From Geomicrobium halophilum (GTDB lineage: Bacteria; Bacillota; Bacilli; Bacillales; Marinococcaceae), in the NCBI RefSeq assembly GCF_014207655.1, contig NZ_JACHHJ010000001.1, forward strand, positions 558,001-622,000: a stretch of DNA of 64,000 bases. The letters run 5' to 3'. Below are positions 18,286 to 27,135 of the stretch, one piece after another; positions within the stretch are counted from its first letter, which is position 1, and the number at the start of each line of letters is the position of its first letter. The position numbers and the translations under genes were made by a program. A model generated the notes under the pieces. It made no database searches and had not been told where the DNA came from. It saw only the letters and a program-made list of their open reading frames with translations.

Positions 18286-19185
18286 ATGAAATTGTGCACA
18301 TATCAACTAAATGGTGAGCGTGTCTTGGGAGTAGCGGTAGAAGAAGGGATTGTCAACGTGAAAGCAGCACTGGAAAATCAACCTCAGGAAGGTATTCCTA
18401 CCCGTTTGGAAGAATTATTATCAAGTGATGGGGGCAATTTATTGGAAAATTTAAAGCAATATATTTCCAAGCTTTCGCTTTCGAATCAATCTCAATTGCT
18501 ATTAAATGAAGAAGACGTAAATTTCGGGGCTCCTATTGGGAACCCTGAAAAGATCATTTGCGTTGGTTTGAATTATCAACGACACGCTGATGAGACAGGT
18601 TCCCCGTATCCCGAAGTGCCTATTCTTTTCAATAAATTTAATAATACGTTGACAAGTCACCGGTCAGAAATAGAAGTGCCAAAGGTTACCGATCAAATGG
18701 ATTATGAAGTTGAACTTGCTGTGATTGTTGGTAAAGAAATGAAAGATGTCCCAGAAGATCAAGCTCTTGATTACGTATTCGGATACAGTACTGCCAACGA
18801 CTTATCAGCCCGAGACCTTCAGATCAGAACACCGCAATGGCTGTTAGGGAAAACATGCGATGACTTTAGCCCAATCGGTCCTTACGTTGTCACATCGGAT
18901 AAAATCAAGGATCCGCAAACACTGGATTTAAAGACAACCGTGAATGGAGAGGTTCGTCAAGACTCTAACACTTCAGACATGATTTTCTCTTGTAAATCAA
19001 TTCTAAGTTATATTTCCCGTCATATGACGTTGAAACCCGGTGACATCATTTTGACTGGCACCCCGGAAGGTGTCGCTTTAGGGATGCCTGAAGATAAGAG
19101 AGAATTTTTGAAGCCGGGAGATGAAGTGACCGTGGAAATTGAAAAACTGGGTTCATTAACAAATAGATTCATAGAAGCTAAGTAA
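18286..19185 (+). CDS. Fumarylacetoacetate-hydrolase-fold protein, diketo-deoxy-acid hydrolase-like
   Basis: A 299-residue FAH-family enzyme. The metal-binding residues are visible as E141 and E143 (DYEVELAVI) and D172 (NDLSARDLQ); GLNYQRHADE, LGKTCDDFSPIGP and GDIILTGTPEGVALGM are family hallmarks. Members cleave C-C bonds of diketo acids or isomerise/decarboxylate them. In non-phosphorylated rhamnose and fucose routes an SDR oxidises the 2-keto-3-deoxy acid, and an FAH-fold hydrolase splits the 2,4-diketo acid to pyruvate and a hydroxyacid. UxaA-like dehydratase, FAH and SDR side by side fit such a route (inference). Confidence 0.75.
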   Translation: MKLCTYQLNGERVLGVAVEEGIVNVKAALENQPQEGIPTRLEELLSSDGGNLLENLKQYISKLSLSNQSQLLLNEEDVNFGAPIGNPEKIICVGLNYQRHADETGSPYPEVPILFNKFNNTLTSHRSEIEVPKVTDQMDYEVELAVIVGKEMKDVPEDQALDYVFGYSTANDLSARDLQIRTPQWLLGKTCDDFSPIGPYVVTSDKIKDPQTLDLKTTVNGEVRQDSNTSDMIFSCKSILSYISRHMTLKPGDIILTGTPEGVALGMPEDKREFLKPGDEVTVEIEKLGSLTNRFIEAK

Positions 19186-19207
19186 TAATCAAAGAGGAGG
19201 AGATATT

Positions 19208-19966
19208 TTGGAGTCTTTTGATGGCAAAATTGCATGGGTGACCGGCAGCAGTACGGGAATTGGCAGAGCAGCTGCCTTACGTTTGGCAGAAAAGGGTGCA
19301 AATGTGATTGTCCATTGCAACCATAGTTTGGAAGAAACAAAAGAACTCTCGAAAGAAATTGAGCGATTGGGAAGACAATCGCTCATTGTTCAGGGAGATG
19401 TGGCTGATAAAACACAAGTTGATCAAATGGTAGAACAAGTACAAAATAAATTCGGACGTCTGGACATTTTGGTCAATAATGCAGGGTCGATGGTGGGAAG
19501 AGCCCGGCTGGAAGATCTCAATGAAGATTTGTGGGACCGGATTATGAATGTCAATCTCAAATCCGTCTATTTCGTGACGAAAGCAGCGATTCCTTTATTG
19601 AAAAGACAGGACGTAGGAAAAGTAATAAATGTGACTTCTGTTGCCGCCCGCAACGGAGGAGGCTTAGGCGCCTTAGCTTATGCCGCTTCCAAAGGTGGAG
19701 TAAGTACGTTGACCCGTGGTATGGCAAAAGATTTGGTGGAATACGGCATCCGGGTCAATGCCATTGCCCCGGGAATCATTACAACTCCGTTTCATGAACA
19801 ATTTACATCCCCGGAAATGATGGAAAAAATGGTCGGTCAAATTCCGTTAGGTCGGGCTGGTACACCGGAAGAAACCGTCGGCTCAATTTTATTTTTGGCA
19901 TCGGATGAAGCGGACTATTTAACGGGTGAAATCATAGAAGTCAACGGCGGGCAATTAATGGATTAG
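19208..19966 (+). CDS. Short-chain dehydrogenase/reductase, intact
   Basis: A 252-residue classical SDR: TGSSTGIGRA cofactor motif near residue 13, NNAGS near residue 90, a catalytic serine in NVTSVA, YAASKGG with the YxxxK pair and APGIITTPFH. It is FabG-like in general, but the operon context points to a 2-keto-3-deoxy-acid or sugar-acid dehydrogenase. TTG is the start, with GAGGAGGAG six bases upstream. It lies 22 bases after the FAH gene and is the only undamaged SDR of the five on this stretch. Confidence 0.8.
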   Translation: MESFDGKIAWVTGSSTGIGRAAALRLAEKGANVIVHCNHSLEETKELSKEIERLGRQSLIVQGDVADKTQVDQMVEQVQNKFGRLDILVNNAGSMVGRARLEDLNEDLWDRIMNVNLKSVYFVTKAAIPLLKRQDVGKVINVTSVAARNGGGLGALAYAASKGGVSTLTRGMAKDLVEYGIRVNAIAPGIITTPFHEQFTSPEMMEKMVGQIPLGRAGTPEETVGSILFLASDEADYLTGEIIEVNGGQLMD

Positions 19967-20001
19967 ATCATATCAGGTTTTCGTCGTAGGAGGAGAACGT
20001 A

Positions 20002-21030
20002 ATGAAAGCAATCAGGAAAATAGAAAGAAAGCATGGGGGTATCCGTGTAGATAACATTGAGCCGCCTACACCTAAGGAAGACGAAGTACTGGTGGAAATC
20101 AAAAATGCTTCTATATGCGGTTCTGATATTCATGCCTACCATTTTCCTCCCACGCACCATTTTATTCAGCCCCCTGTGACAATGGGACATGAATGCTCGG
20201 GTCAAGTTGTAGAAGTCGGTAAAAATGTTACGGATTATATACCGGGAGATCGTGTGGTCATAGAACCGATCGTGAATTGCGGAAAGTGTGAATCCTGTCT
20301 TAAGGGAAATTATTATATTTGTAACAATTTTAACATCAGAGGAATGCATAGAGATGGCATTTTTACAGAACGGGTGGCCGTTAACCCTAAATCTCTACAC
20401 AAGATTCCCGATACACTTTCCTTTGAAAAGGCATGTTTAGTTGAACCCACTTCTGTTCTAACACATGCGATATTGGATCGAAGTGATATTAAAGCGGGGG
20501 ATTTGGTTTTAGTCACCGGTCCCGGACCCATTGGTCTTTTAGCGGCGCAGATGGTGAAAGTTGTTGGCGCAGAGCCGATCGTTGTTGGGGTTGATTCTGA
20601 TGAAGACGTACGTCTTCCCTTGGCCCGAGAATTTGGTTTTCAAACGATTAATACAAGTGTGCAAACGATACCGGAAGCCTTAAATGAAAAGCATGGCAGA
20701 GAAACAGTTCATGCCGTCGTTGAATGTTCCGGTGCCCCTCCTATTTTTCAAACAACTCTGGAAGTGGTTGTCAAAGGGGGATCTATCACCCTTGTAGGCC
20801 TATTTGCCAATCCTGTGGAAGCGAATCTTTCTAATGCCGTTCGTAAAGAACTTTCCATTTATACTAGCTTTTCACAAGACTGGGTGAATTTCGAACGTGC
20901 AATTAAATTATTGGATGAAGGAGTCATCCAAACTGAAAAAATGGTCGCCTATTATCAACCGGAAGATGCAGTGGATGCATTTGAAGATGCTATTGCCAAG
21001 AAGGTGCCAAAACCTGTTTTTTCATTCTAG
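20002..21030 (+). CDS. Zinc-dependent medium-chain dehydrogenase (sorbitol/threonine DH-like)
   Basis: A 342-residue MDR-family enzyme. Catalytic zinc ligands appear in SICGSDIH and GHECSG, and the four structural-zinc cysteines in CGKCESCLKGNYYIC. The NAD-binding GPGPIGLLAAQ lies near residue 172. Such enzymes oxidise polyols, aldonates or hydroxyacids at a secondary alcohol. GGAGGAG precedes the ATG, 35 bases after the SDR. It belongs to the same operon and probably oxidises the imported sugar acid or an alcohol intermediate (inference). Confidence 0.85.
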   Translation: MKAIRKIERKHGGIRVDNIEPPTPKEDEVLVEIKNASICGSDIHAYHFPPTHHFIQPPVTMGHECSGQVVEVGKNVTDYIPGDRVVIEPIVNCGKCESCLKGNYYICNNFNIRGMHRDGIFTERVAVNPKSLHKIPDTLSFEKACLVEPTSVLTHAILDRSDIKAGDLVLVTGPGPIGLLAAQMVKVVGAEPIVVGVDSDEDVRLPLAREFGFQTINTSVQTIPEALNEKHGRETVHAVVECSGAPPIFQTTLEVVVKGGSITLVGLFANPVEANLSNAVRKELSIYTSFSQDWVNFERAIKLLDEGVIQTEKMVAYYQPEDAVDAFEDAIAKKVPKPVFSF

Positions 21031-21075
21031 GCAAAAATCTAGGCAAAAATGATCGACAAGTAAGGAGGAGCTACC

Positions 21076-22050
21076 ATTAAACCTAAAGTTTATATTGCTG
21101 CACCTGTTCCGGCAGAAGTGGAAACGTATATTGGACAACATTGTGAATACCGGAAATGGGATGGCGAAGGCCCCGTTTCGGACGAACGCCTGATAGCGGA
21201 AATTTCTGATACAGAAGGCCTGTTAATCACCGGAAAAAAAATCGATGATTCAATACTTAATCAAGCGCCTAAGCTTAAAATCGTCAGCAATGCGTCTGTT
21301 GGTTACAACAATTTTGATATAGAGGCAATGCGAAAGCACAATGTTATGGGGACGAATACGCCGCATGTATTGGATGATACGGTCTCCGATTTAGTTTTTG
21401 GCTTAATCTTAAGCGCTGCCCGCAGACTTCCCGAATTAGACCATTACGTGAAACAAGGTCGCTGGAAAAAAGGGGAGGGGGATAAGAAATTTTTTGGCAT
21501 AGACGTTCACCATGCAACGCTCGGTTTGATAGGTTTGGGAAGAATTGGAGAAAAAATTGCCAAACGAGGAAAATATGGGTTTGACATGGATGTCCTATAT
21601 TACAACCGAAGTCGTAAACCTGACGTCGAAAAAGAACATGGTTATACGTATGCCTCTTTAGAGTATTTGCTGAAACATTCAGATTTTGTCGTGTTAATGA
21701 CGCCTCTAAGTCCTGAAACGGTTCATTTTATAGGAAGAGATGAATTCAAATTAATGAAAGAATCTGCCGTGTTTGTGAATGGTTCACGAGGACAAACGGT
21801 TGATGAAGACGCCATGGTTGAGGCGCTGCAAACAGGAGAAATCCGTTCAGTTGCTTTGGATGTTTTTCAACAAGAACCGGTCGACCCTGAACACCCGTTA
21901 TTAAAGATGCCTAATGCAGTCACTATCCCACATATCGGTTCAGCTACAGTTAAAACACGGTTTGATATGGCAAAACTTGCTGCCGAAAATCTGATGAAAG
22001 GTATTAATGGAGAGGAACCGCCAAATATTGTCAAGGAGTTTATGGATTAA
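21076..22050 (+). CDS. D-2-hydroxyacid dehydrogenase (glyoxylate/hydroxypyruvate reductase-like), apparent ATT start
   Basis: An NAD(P)-dependent 2-hydroxyacid dehydrogenase of about 324 residues: GLGRIGEKIA dinucleotide motif, NGSRGQTVDE with the catalytic arginine, the glutamate of QQEPVDPEHPL and PHIGSATVKT with the catalytic histidine. The family N-terminus (KPKVYIAAPVP) is encoded directly after an ATT at 21076 that has AAGGAGGAG six bases upstream. No ATG, GTG or TTG fits; the next GTG at 21118 would remove the first beta strand. So initiation is at ATT, or an ATG has mutated. It would reduce a 2-keto acid released by the operon, or the reverse. Confidence 0.8.
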   Translation: MKPKVYIAAPVPAEVETYIGQHCEYRKWDGEGPVSDERLIAEISDTEGLLITGKKIDDSILNQAPKLKIVSNASVGYNNFDIEAMRKHNVMGTNTPHVLDDTVSDLVFGLILSAARRLPELDHYVKQGRWKKGEGDKKFFGIDVHHATLGLIGLGRIGEKIAKRGKYGFDMDVLYYNRSRKPDVEKEHGYTYASLEYLLKHSDFVVLMTPLSPETVHFIGRDEFKLMKESAVFVNGSRGQTVDEDAMVEALQTGEIRSVALDVFQQEPVDPEHPLLKMPNAVTIPHIGSATVKTRFDMAKLAAENLMKGINGEEPPNIVKEFMD

Positions 22051-22059
22051 AAAAAGCGA

Positions 22060-22317
22060 TACTATATAACCCATTACTAACTACGTAGATTCAGGCCATA
22101 AACTGCTTATGTGTTTGCCATATTGGCAGTTCCGGTTGTTGGTGCTCTTTGCGGATGGGCCTTTTTGGGGAAAACGTTGTCATTGGGAACTTTGTTCGGA
22201 ATACTACTTGTATTATCCGGCATCGCGGTTGTGAATATGAAAGACATTAAGCAACTCAGGCGTAAGGTAGATTATGATCATGCCATACCGGATCAGAAAG
22301 AAAAAGGTTCACTTTAA
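22060..22317 (+). pseudogene. Fragment of an EamA/DMT-family transporter (C-terminus)
   Basis: About 70 codons read FAILAVPVVGALCGWAF, then LGTLFGILLVLSGIAVVNM, the last two membrane segments of an EamA-type drug/metabolite transporter. The rest of the gene is absent. It is a relic. Confidence 0.65.
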
Positions 22318-22383
22318 TGCATCTATTATATACCCTGCTCATTTTCATTTATTTAATCAATGTTTTTCTGAAACACCTCAGGT

Positions 22384-22536
22384 TTATCGACAGTGATGGC
22401 CGGTCCATTCAATATTACCGTGACGCTGACCGGGAATTTAGTGAAGGAAAATCCATACCGAATCGACTGGGGGAACATCGCTTTTGCGTTCATGTTTAGT
22501 GGGACAGGGACTTTAATGGCACTCTTCCTATTATAG
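22384..22536 (+). pseudogene. Fragment of an unidentified membrane protein (C-terminus)
   Basis: One frame reads LSTVMAGPFNITVTLTGNLV, NPYRIDWGNIAFAFMF and ALFLL before a TAG. Hydrophobic, no start; likely the tail of a permease. I do not recognise the family with confidence. Confidence 0.4.
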
Positions 22537-22570
22537 AATCTTAAGATTTACACTAAAGTTTATATTTTTG

Positions 22571-22599
22571 TTTATATTGTATGCGCTTTCATATATAAT
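22571..22599 (+). promoter_or_regulatory. Promoter of TRAP operon 1 with cre-like box in the spacer
   Basis: TTTATA at 22571-22576, 17-base spacer, TATAAT at 22594-22599. The spacer holds TGTATGCGCTTTCA (22578-22591), one mismatch from the cre consensus and one base different from the block at 14655. CcpA or a shared local regulator would block polymerase here. Confidence 0.65.
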
Positions 22600-22734
22600 G
22601 AGATTCACATACTAAGAACATCATTTTACATTACAAAACAAAGGAAATGAAAAGGTTAACAATTGTAATTTCAAGCAGGAAAATTGGAAGGGCTAAATGG
22701 AAAAAGAAATGGTCGTTACAAGGAGGATTAGTCA

Positions 22735-23259
22735 TTGAAGATTTTACGCTGGTTAGATAAACATTTGGAAGAGTATATTCTAGTCTTTCTAAGTGCGCTG
22801 GCGACAGTGGTCGTATTGTATAACGTCTTTATGAGATTTGTTATGAATGATTCTTCAAGTTGGGCAGAAGAATTGGCGAGGTTTTCTTTTATATGGTTAA
22901 TTCTTGTCGGGATTAGTTATGGCGTGAAAACTCAGCGACACATATCTGTAGATGCCTTGCTCATGGCATTTAAAGCAAAAGGGAAAGTTATTATAAACAT
23001 TATTGCTAACGTTTTATTTTTAATTTTTGCTATCACGATGGTTTACTTTGGATACGACGTTGCTTCTACAACCCTTGACCGTGGACAAGTGACTCCGGGC
23101 TTGCAAATCCCTATGGGAGTCGTCTACTTAGCAGCACCCGTAGGTATGTTTTTAACGTCCATTCGACTTATTCAACATATTTGGGGGCAAATTAGTCGTT
23201 TGAAAACCGGTGATTTTGAAGATGTTGAAGAAGAATTTAGTGAACAGATGAAGCAATAG
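22735..23259 (+). CDS. dctQ: TRAP transporter small membrane subunit
   Basis: A 174-residue DctQ-family protein with four predicted membrane segments. The family segment WAEELARFSFIWLILVGISY lies at residues 42-61. It links the large channel subunit and the binding protein of a sodium-driven tripartite uptake system. The TTG start has AAGGAGG eight bases upstream. It lies 11 bases before dctM. The charged C-terminus faces the cytoplasm. The operon order dctQ-dctM-dctP and the neighbouring genes suggest a sugar-acid substrate. Confidence 0.9.
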   Translation: MKILRWLDKHLEEYILVFLSALATVVVLYNVFMRFVMNDSSSWAEELARFSFIWLILVGISYGVKTQRHISVDALLMAFKAKGKVIINIIANVLFLIFAITMVYFGYDVASTTLDRGQVTPGLQIPMGVVYLAAPVGMFLTSIRLIQHIWGQISRLKTGDFEDVEEEFSEQMKQ

Positions 23260-23270
23260 GAGGGCGAATA

Positions 23271-24551
23271 ATGACAGCTATCATCTTATTTGTATCTTTT
23301 TTCATACTACTAGCATTAAGTGTCCCAATTGGAATTTCTCTTGGGTTGGCGACTATGATTTCGCTCTTGTATTCGGAAACAATGTCGTTAAATTTTATTG
23401 CACAAAGTTTGGTAACAGAAACGGATTCTTTTCCATTAATGGCGGTACCTTTCTTTATTCTTGCAGGGGAGCTTATGGGGAGAGGGGGTGTTACCAACCG
23501 TTTGTATAATCTCGCTTACGTGATGGTTGGGGGATTCACAGGTGGCTTTGCTATGGCTACTATTGTTGTATGCATGTTCTTCGCGGCGATATCTGGTTCG
23601 GGTCCTGCCACCGTTGCGGCGATTGGTGCTATCATGATTCCGGCGATGGTGGATATGGGGTATGATAAAAAATTTGCGACGGCTACCGTCGCTGCTGCCG
23701 GTACCATTGGGGTTATAATCCCTCCAAGCATCCCTATGATTGTCTATGGGACCTCATCACTGACTTCGATTGGCGATATGTTTATTGCTGGTATAGTCCC
23801 AGGCATTCTTATTGGGATCATACTTATGATATGGGCATATATCTACTCTAAAAAGCAAGGGTATAAAGGCCGGGAAGAAAAAGCAACATTTAAAAATTTT
23901 ATCAAATCGATTTGGGATGCCAAATGGGCTTTAATTATTCCAGTTATTATTCTGGGAGGAATTTATGGAGGTATTTTTACCCCAACCGAAGCAGCGGTTG
24001 TAGCAGTAGCAGTTGCCTTGATAATAGGCCTTTTTCTCCACCGCGAATTAAAATTCAAGGATTTATTTGGCGTGTTTCGTGATGCAGCGTTAACGACAGC
24101 TACCATTTTAATTATTGTTGGGGTTGCTGCGGCCTTTGGGCGCTTGCTAACAATCGAGCAAATACCTACTCAGGTGGCAGTGCTTATCACAGATTTATCC
24201 ACAAACCCAATCATCATTCTCTTGTTGATTACTTTATTGCTACTTATCGTTGGTTCATTTATGGAAACGGTAGCTGCCATCATCATTATGACTCCAATTT
24301 TAATGCCAATCGTTACGGAGTTAGGATTGGACCCAGTACATTTTGGAATAATGATGGTCGTCAATTTAGCTATTGGATTTATTACCCCTCCGGTGGGCGT
24401 TAATCTTTTTGTCGGATCGGGGATTTCGGGCATTCCAATAATGACCTTGGCCAGAGCGGTTGTGCCATATTTAATTGCTCTGATTCTCAGTTTATTGATA
24501 ATTATATTTGTTCCACAATTATCGACTTTTCTTGTCTCTTTGGGGGATTAG
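23271..24551 (+). CDS. dctM: TRAP transporter large membrane subunit
   Basis: A 426-residue DctM-family channel subunit with about twelve hydrophobic segments. It carries the conserved PLMAVPFFILAGELMGRGG, ISGSGPATVAAIGAIMIP and IIPPSIPMIVYG stretches and the C-terminal ITPPVGVNLFVGSGISG. It is the sodium/substrate symport element. GGAGGGCG precedes the ATG. It shares the transcript with dctQ and with dctP, which follows after about 100 bases. Confidence 0.93.
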   Translation: MTAIILFVSFFILLALSVPIGISLGLATMISLLYSETMSLNFIAQSLVTETDSFPLMAVPFFILAGELMGRGGVTNRLYNLAYVMVGGFTGGFAMATIVVCMFFAAISGSGPATVAAIGAIMIPAMVDMGYDKKFATATVAAAGTIGVIIPPSIPMIVYGTSSLTSIGDMFIAGIVPGILIGIILMIWAYIYSKKQGYKGREEKATFKNFIKSIWDAKWALIIPVIILGGIYGGIFTPTEAAVVAVAVALIIGLFLHRELKFKDLFGVFRDAALTTATILIIVGVAAAFGRLLTIEQIPTQVAVLITDLSTNPIIILLLITLLLLIVGSFMETVAAIIIMTPILMPIVTELGLDPVHFGIMMVVNLAIGFITPPVGVNLFVGSGISGIPIMTLARAVVPYLIALILSLLIIIFVPQLSTFLVSLGD

Positions 24552-24653
24552 TTTTCCTGTAATAAATATAAGGGGGTGGTAATTATTTTTACTAGTTCGT
24601 GATAGTGTCGGTAGGATAATATCATTAATCATTATTTAGGGGGGAGTTAGATT

Positions 24654-25748
24654 ATGAATAAAAAATTGTTGTTACCATTTTTTTTGTCATTTGCGTTGTT
24701 GCTGATGTTAGCCGCTTGTGGAGGGGAGGAAGTTGATGTAAGTGAAGATGAGCTCGACAATGAGGATGAGGCGGAAGCAGAAGATGGGGGAGGAGCAGGG
24801 GGAGTAATTGAATCGGATAACCCTGAGGAAGCGCAAACTTTGCGCATCAGTTTGGGGCTCAATGATCAGCACCCTCTTTATGAATCGGCGGTGCATTTTG
24901 GAGAGCTTTTGACAGAAAAGACTGATGATTTTAATGTAGAAGTGTACCATTCCGAGCAAATTGCAGGAGACCTTGTAGCTACAGAAATGTTACAGAATGG
25001 GGATTTGGAAATCACTATACCATCGACTTCCCCATTAATGAACATTATGCCCGAGTATGGCGTATTTGATTTACCATTTGTGATTCCTGATCATGAGGCC
25101 GCAGATGAGGTATTGGATGGACCCTTCGGTGATCAGATGCTAGATATGTTGGAAGACCAGGATTTAGTGGGTCTGGCATGGTGGGAAAATGGTTTTAGAA
25201 ATTTAACTAACGATATAAGGCCGGTAGAAAGTATAGATGATCTTGATGGGCTAACACTTCGAACGATGGAAACAGATATCCATTTGGATGTTTGGGACGC
25301 TTTGGGTGCTAACCCAACTCCTATGTCTATGGGTGAAGTGTTCACAGGTTTACAACAAGGCACAATAGATGGCCAGGAAAACCCATACCCTACTATAGAT
25401 CTTGAAGGTTTTGACGAGGTAAATGATTATCTATCTGGCACTAACCATGTTTACACACCGTTTGTCTTCCTATTCAGTAAACCAATTTGGGATGAATTGG
25501 ACGAAGATCAACAGGAAGCAATTGCTGAATCCGCATATGAAGCGAGGGAATTTAATCGTGAACGGACACGCGAGGTAGAAGAAAGTAGTTTAGAAGATAT
25601 TCAGGATCGCATGGAATTTTCAGAAATCACTGATGAAGAATATGAAAGATTCCAAGAAGCCGTTGAGCCTGTGATTGAAGATCATTCAGTAACAATTGGG
25701 GAAGATATTGTTAACGATTTTATGGAAGCGGTAGAGGCTACTCAATAG
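24654..25748 (+). CDS. dctP: TRAP transporter substrate-binding lipoprotein 1
   Basis: A 364-residue DctP-family binding protein with a signal peptide and lipobox LAAC (lipidated C22). A very acidic linker follows (VDVSEDELDNEDEAEAEDG). Family features are LNDQHPLYESAVHFGELL near the mature N-terminus, GLTLRTMETDIHLD and the GLQQGTIDGQENPYP loop that contacts the substrate carboxylate. Strong negative charge is typical of extracellular proteins in halophiles or alkaliphiles. GGGGGAG precedes the ATG. A close paralogue without membrane subunits lies at 46782, and a more distant one at 40600. Confidence 0.92.
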   Translation: MNKKLLLPFFLSFALLLMLAACGGEEVDVSEDELDNEDEAEAEDGGGAGGVIESDNPEEAQTLRISLGLNDQHPLYESAVHFGELLTEKTDDFNVEVYHSEQIAGDLVATEMLQNGDLEITIPSTSPLMNIMPEYGVFDLPFVIPDHEAADEVLDGPFGDQMLDMLEDQDLVGLAWWENGFRNLTNDIRPVESIDDLDGLTLRTMETDIHLDVWDALGANPTPMSMGEVFTGLQQGTIDGQENPYPTIDLEGFDEVNDYLSGTNHVYTPFVFLFSKPIWDELDEDQQEAIAESAYEAREFNRERTREVEESSLEDIQDRMEFSEITDEEYERFQEAVEPVIEDHSVTIGEDIVNDFMEAVEATQ

Positions 25749-25811
25749 GAATTGGAACATTTCTCTTCTATTTTTATAAATGAAATATCATCAAATGGGA
25801 AGGTTCTCAAT

Positions 25812-27025
25812 ATGAAGATAAAAGATATACAAACCGCTGTAATAGAAGCTAATTATGATTGGACCATTATTAAGGTAATCACAGATGATGATGCGGTCGG
25901 ATACAGGGAAGCCTTTTTCCTCCGGGTCTAACTGCAGTCATTGCTGAACTAAAAGTGGTTTTAATTGGAGGAGATCCGCGAAATCTCGATTATGCCGGTG
26001 GCCTAACCGGAATGACACTGCATGCAATTACAGGAATTGAAACCGCCCTGTTTGATATCGTCGGCAAGAAATTGAACGTACCCGTTTATCAATTGCTGGG
26101 TGGAAAATATCGGGACAAGATTCGAATATATGCAGATTGCCATGCAGGTGATTCTTTGGAAAGCATTTCCCCGGTATTGTTAACGCGCACGCCCCATTGG
26201 GATAAAAACGCTAACGTAGAGGAAGAGCAGGAATTAAGCATGAAGTTTCACGGTGGCAAGCGCTCAGAAGCGGGGATGATCAATCCGGAAAATTATGCAG
26301 AGCAGGCGAAAAAAATGGTCGCGAAAGGTTTTACGGCTTTAAAATTTGATATCGATGTACCAACGCCCTATTCCATGGATGATTACAATCTTTCGTTGAC
26401 GAGGAAAGAAATTAATTTCATGGTCAGTTTAGTAGCAGCCGTCCGTAATGCAGTAGGCGATGACGTCGATATCGCCATCGATTGTCATTGGAATTATAAT
26501 GCTAATGATGTCATTAAATTGGCTCGGGCCTGTGAACCTTATGATTTATTATGGTTAGAGGACCCAACGCCTCCGGAAAATATCGATGCTTTGCGTTGGG
26601 TCACTCATGAAACAAAGGTGCCAATTGCATCCGGTGAAAATCATTATTTGCGCCATCAATTCCCGAGATTTTGAATAAGCAAGCTGAACATTGTTTCCCC
26701 AGATTTTCAAAAGGTTGGGGGGTTAATGGAAGCTCGTCGGATTGCGGATTTGGCAGATATGCACAACGTGGTTTTGGCACCTCACAATATTAGCAGTCCC
26801 ATCGGGACGATGGCAGCGGCCTACGTATGTGCAGCAATTCCGAACTTCCTAGTGTTGGAATGGCATTCAGCAAGCGTTCCATTTTGGGATGATCTTGCTA
26901 AACTATCCTCACCCCTTATTCAAGAAGGATATTTGATAATCTCTGACAAACCCGGTCTTGGGGTTGAGCTTGATGAAGATGTGGCCTATCAATATCGCAA
27001 ACATGGTGAACCCTTTTTCAAATAA
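25812..27025 (+). pseudogene. Broken mandelate racemase/muconate-lactonizing-type dehydratase 1
   Basis: Enolase-superfamily sugar-acid dehydratase or epimerase of about 400 residues in three frames. The N-terminus (KIKDIQTAVIEANYDWT) breaks at a T-run near 25915. The middle is open (GIETALFDIVGKKLNVPVYQ, KFDIDVP with a catalytic-type lysine region, IDCHWN, LEDPTPPENI, ASGENH). After QFPRF the frame shifts again and resumes as GLMEARRIADLADMHN. All metal-ligand segments remain readable, so two single-base indels inactivate it, or they are assembly errors. It follows dctP by 60 bases and was probably part of that operon. Confidence 0.78.
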
Positions 27026-27043
27026 AGAATAAAACATTAATTG

Positions 27044-27072
27044 TTGAAATTAAAAGCGCTTTCCTGTAAAGT
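27044..27072 (+). promoter_or_regulatory. Probable promoter of island 2 with cre-like core
   Basis: TTGAAA at 27044-27049, 17-base spacer, TAAAGT at 27067-27072. The spacer contains TAAAAGCGCTTTCC (27051-27064), with the AAAGCGCTTT core typical of cre sites. This is the third catabolic promoter in the window with such a box in its spacer. Confidence 0.5.
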
Positions 27073-27090
27073 ATAAAATATAATATATAG

Positions 27091-27105
27091 TAAAACTTAG
27101 TTTTA
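27091..27105. promoter_or_regulatory. Operator-like palindrome TAAAACTTAGTTTTA
   Basis: A perfect 15-base palindrome 31 bases before the D-2-hydroxyacid dehydrogenase start, followed by TATTATA. The core AAACTNAGTTT recurs at 38633 and 54954, also upstream of catabolic genes. It is a candidate binding site for one of the two IclR-family regulators (inference). Confidence 0.55.
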
Positions 27106-27135
27106 TATTATAAAATAAAGGAGGTTGACATTTTC

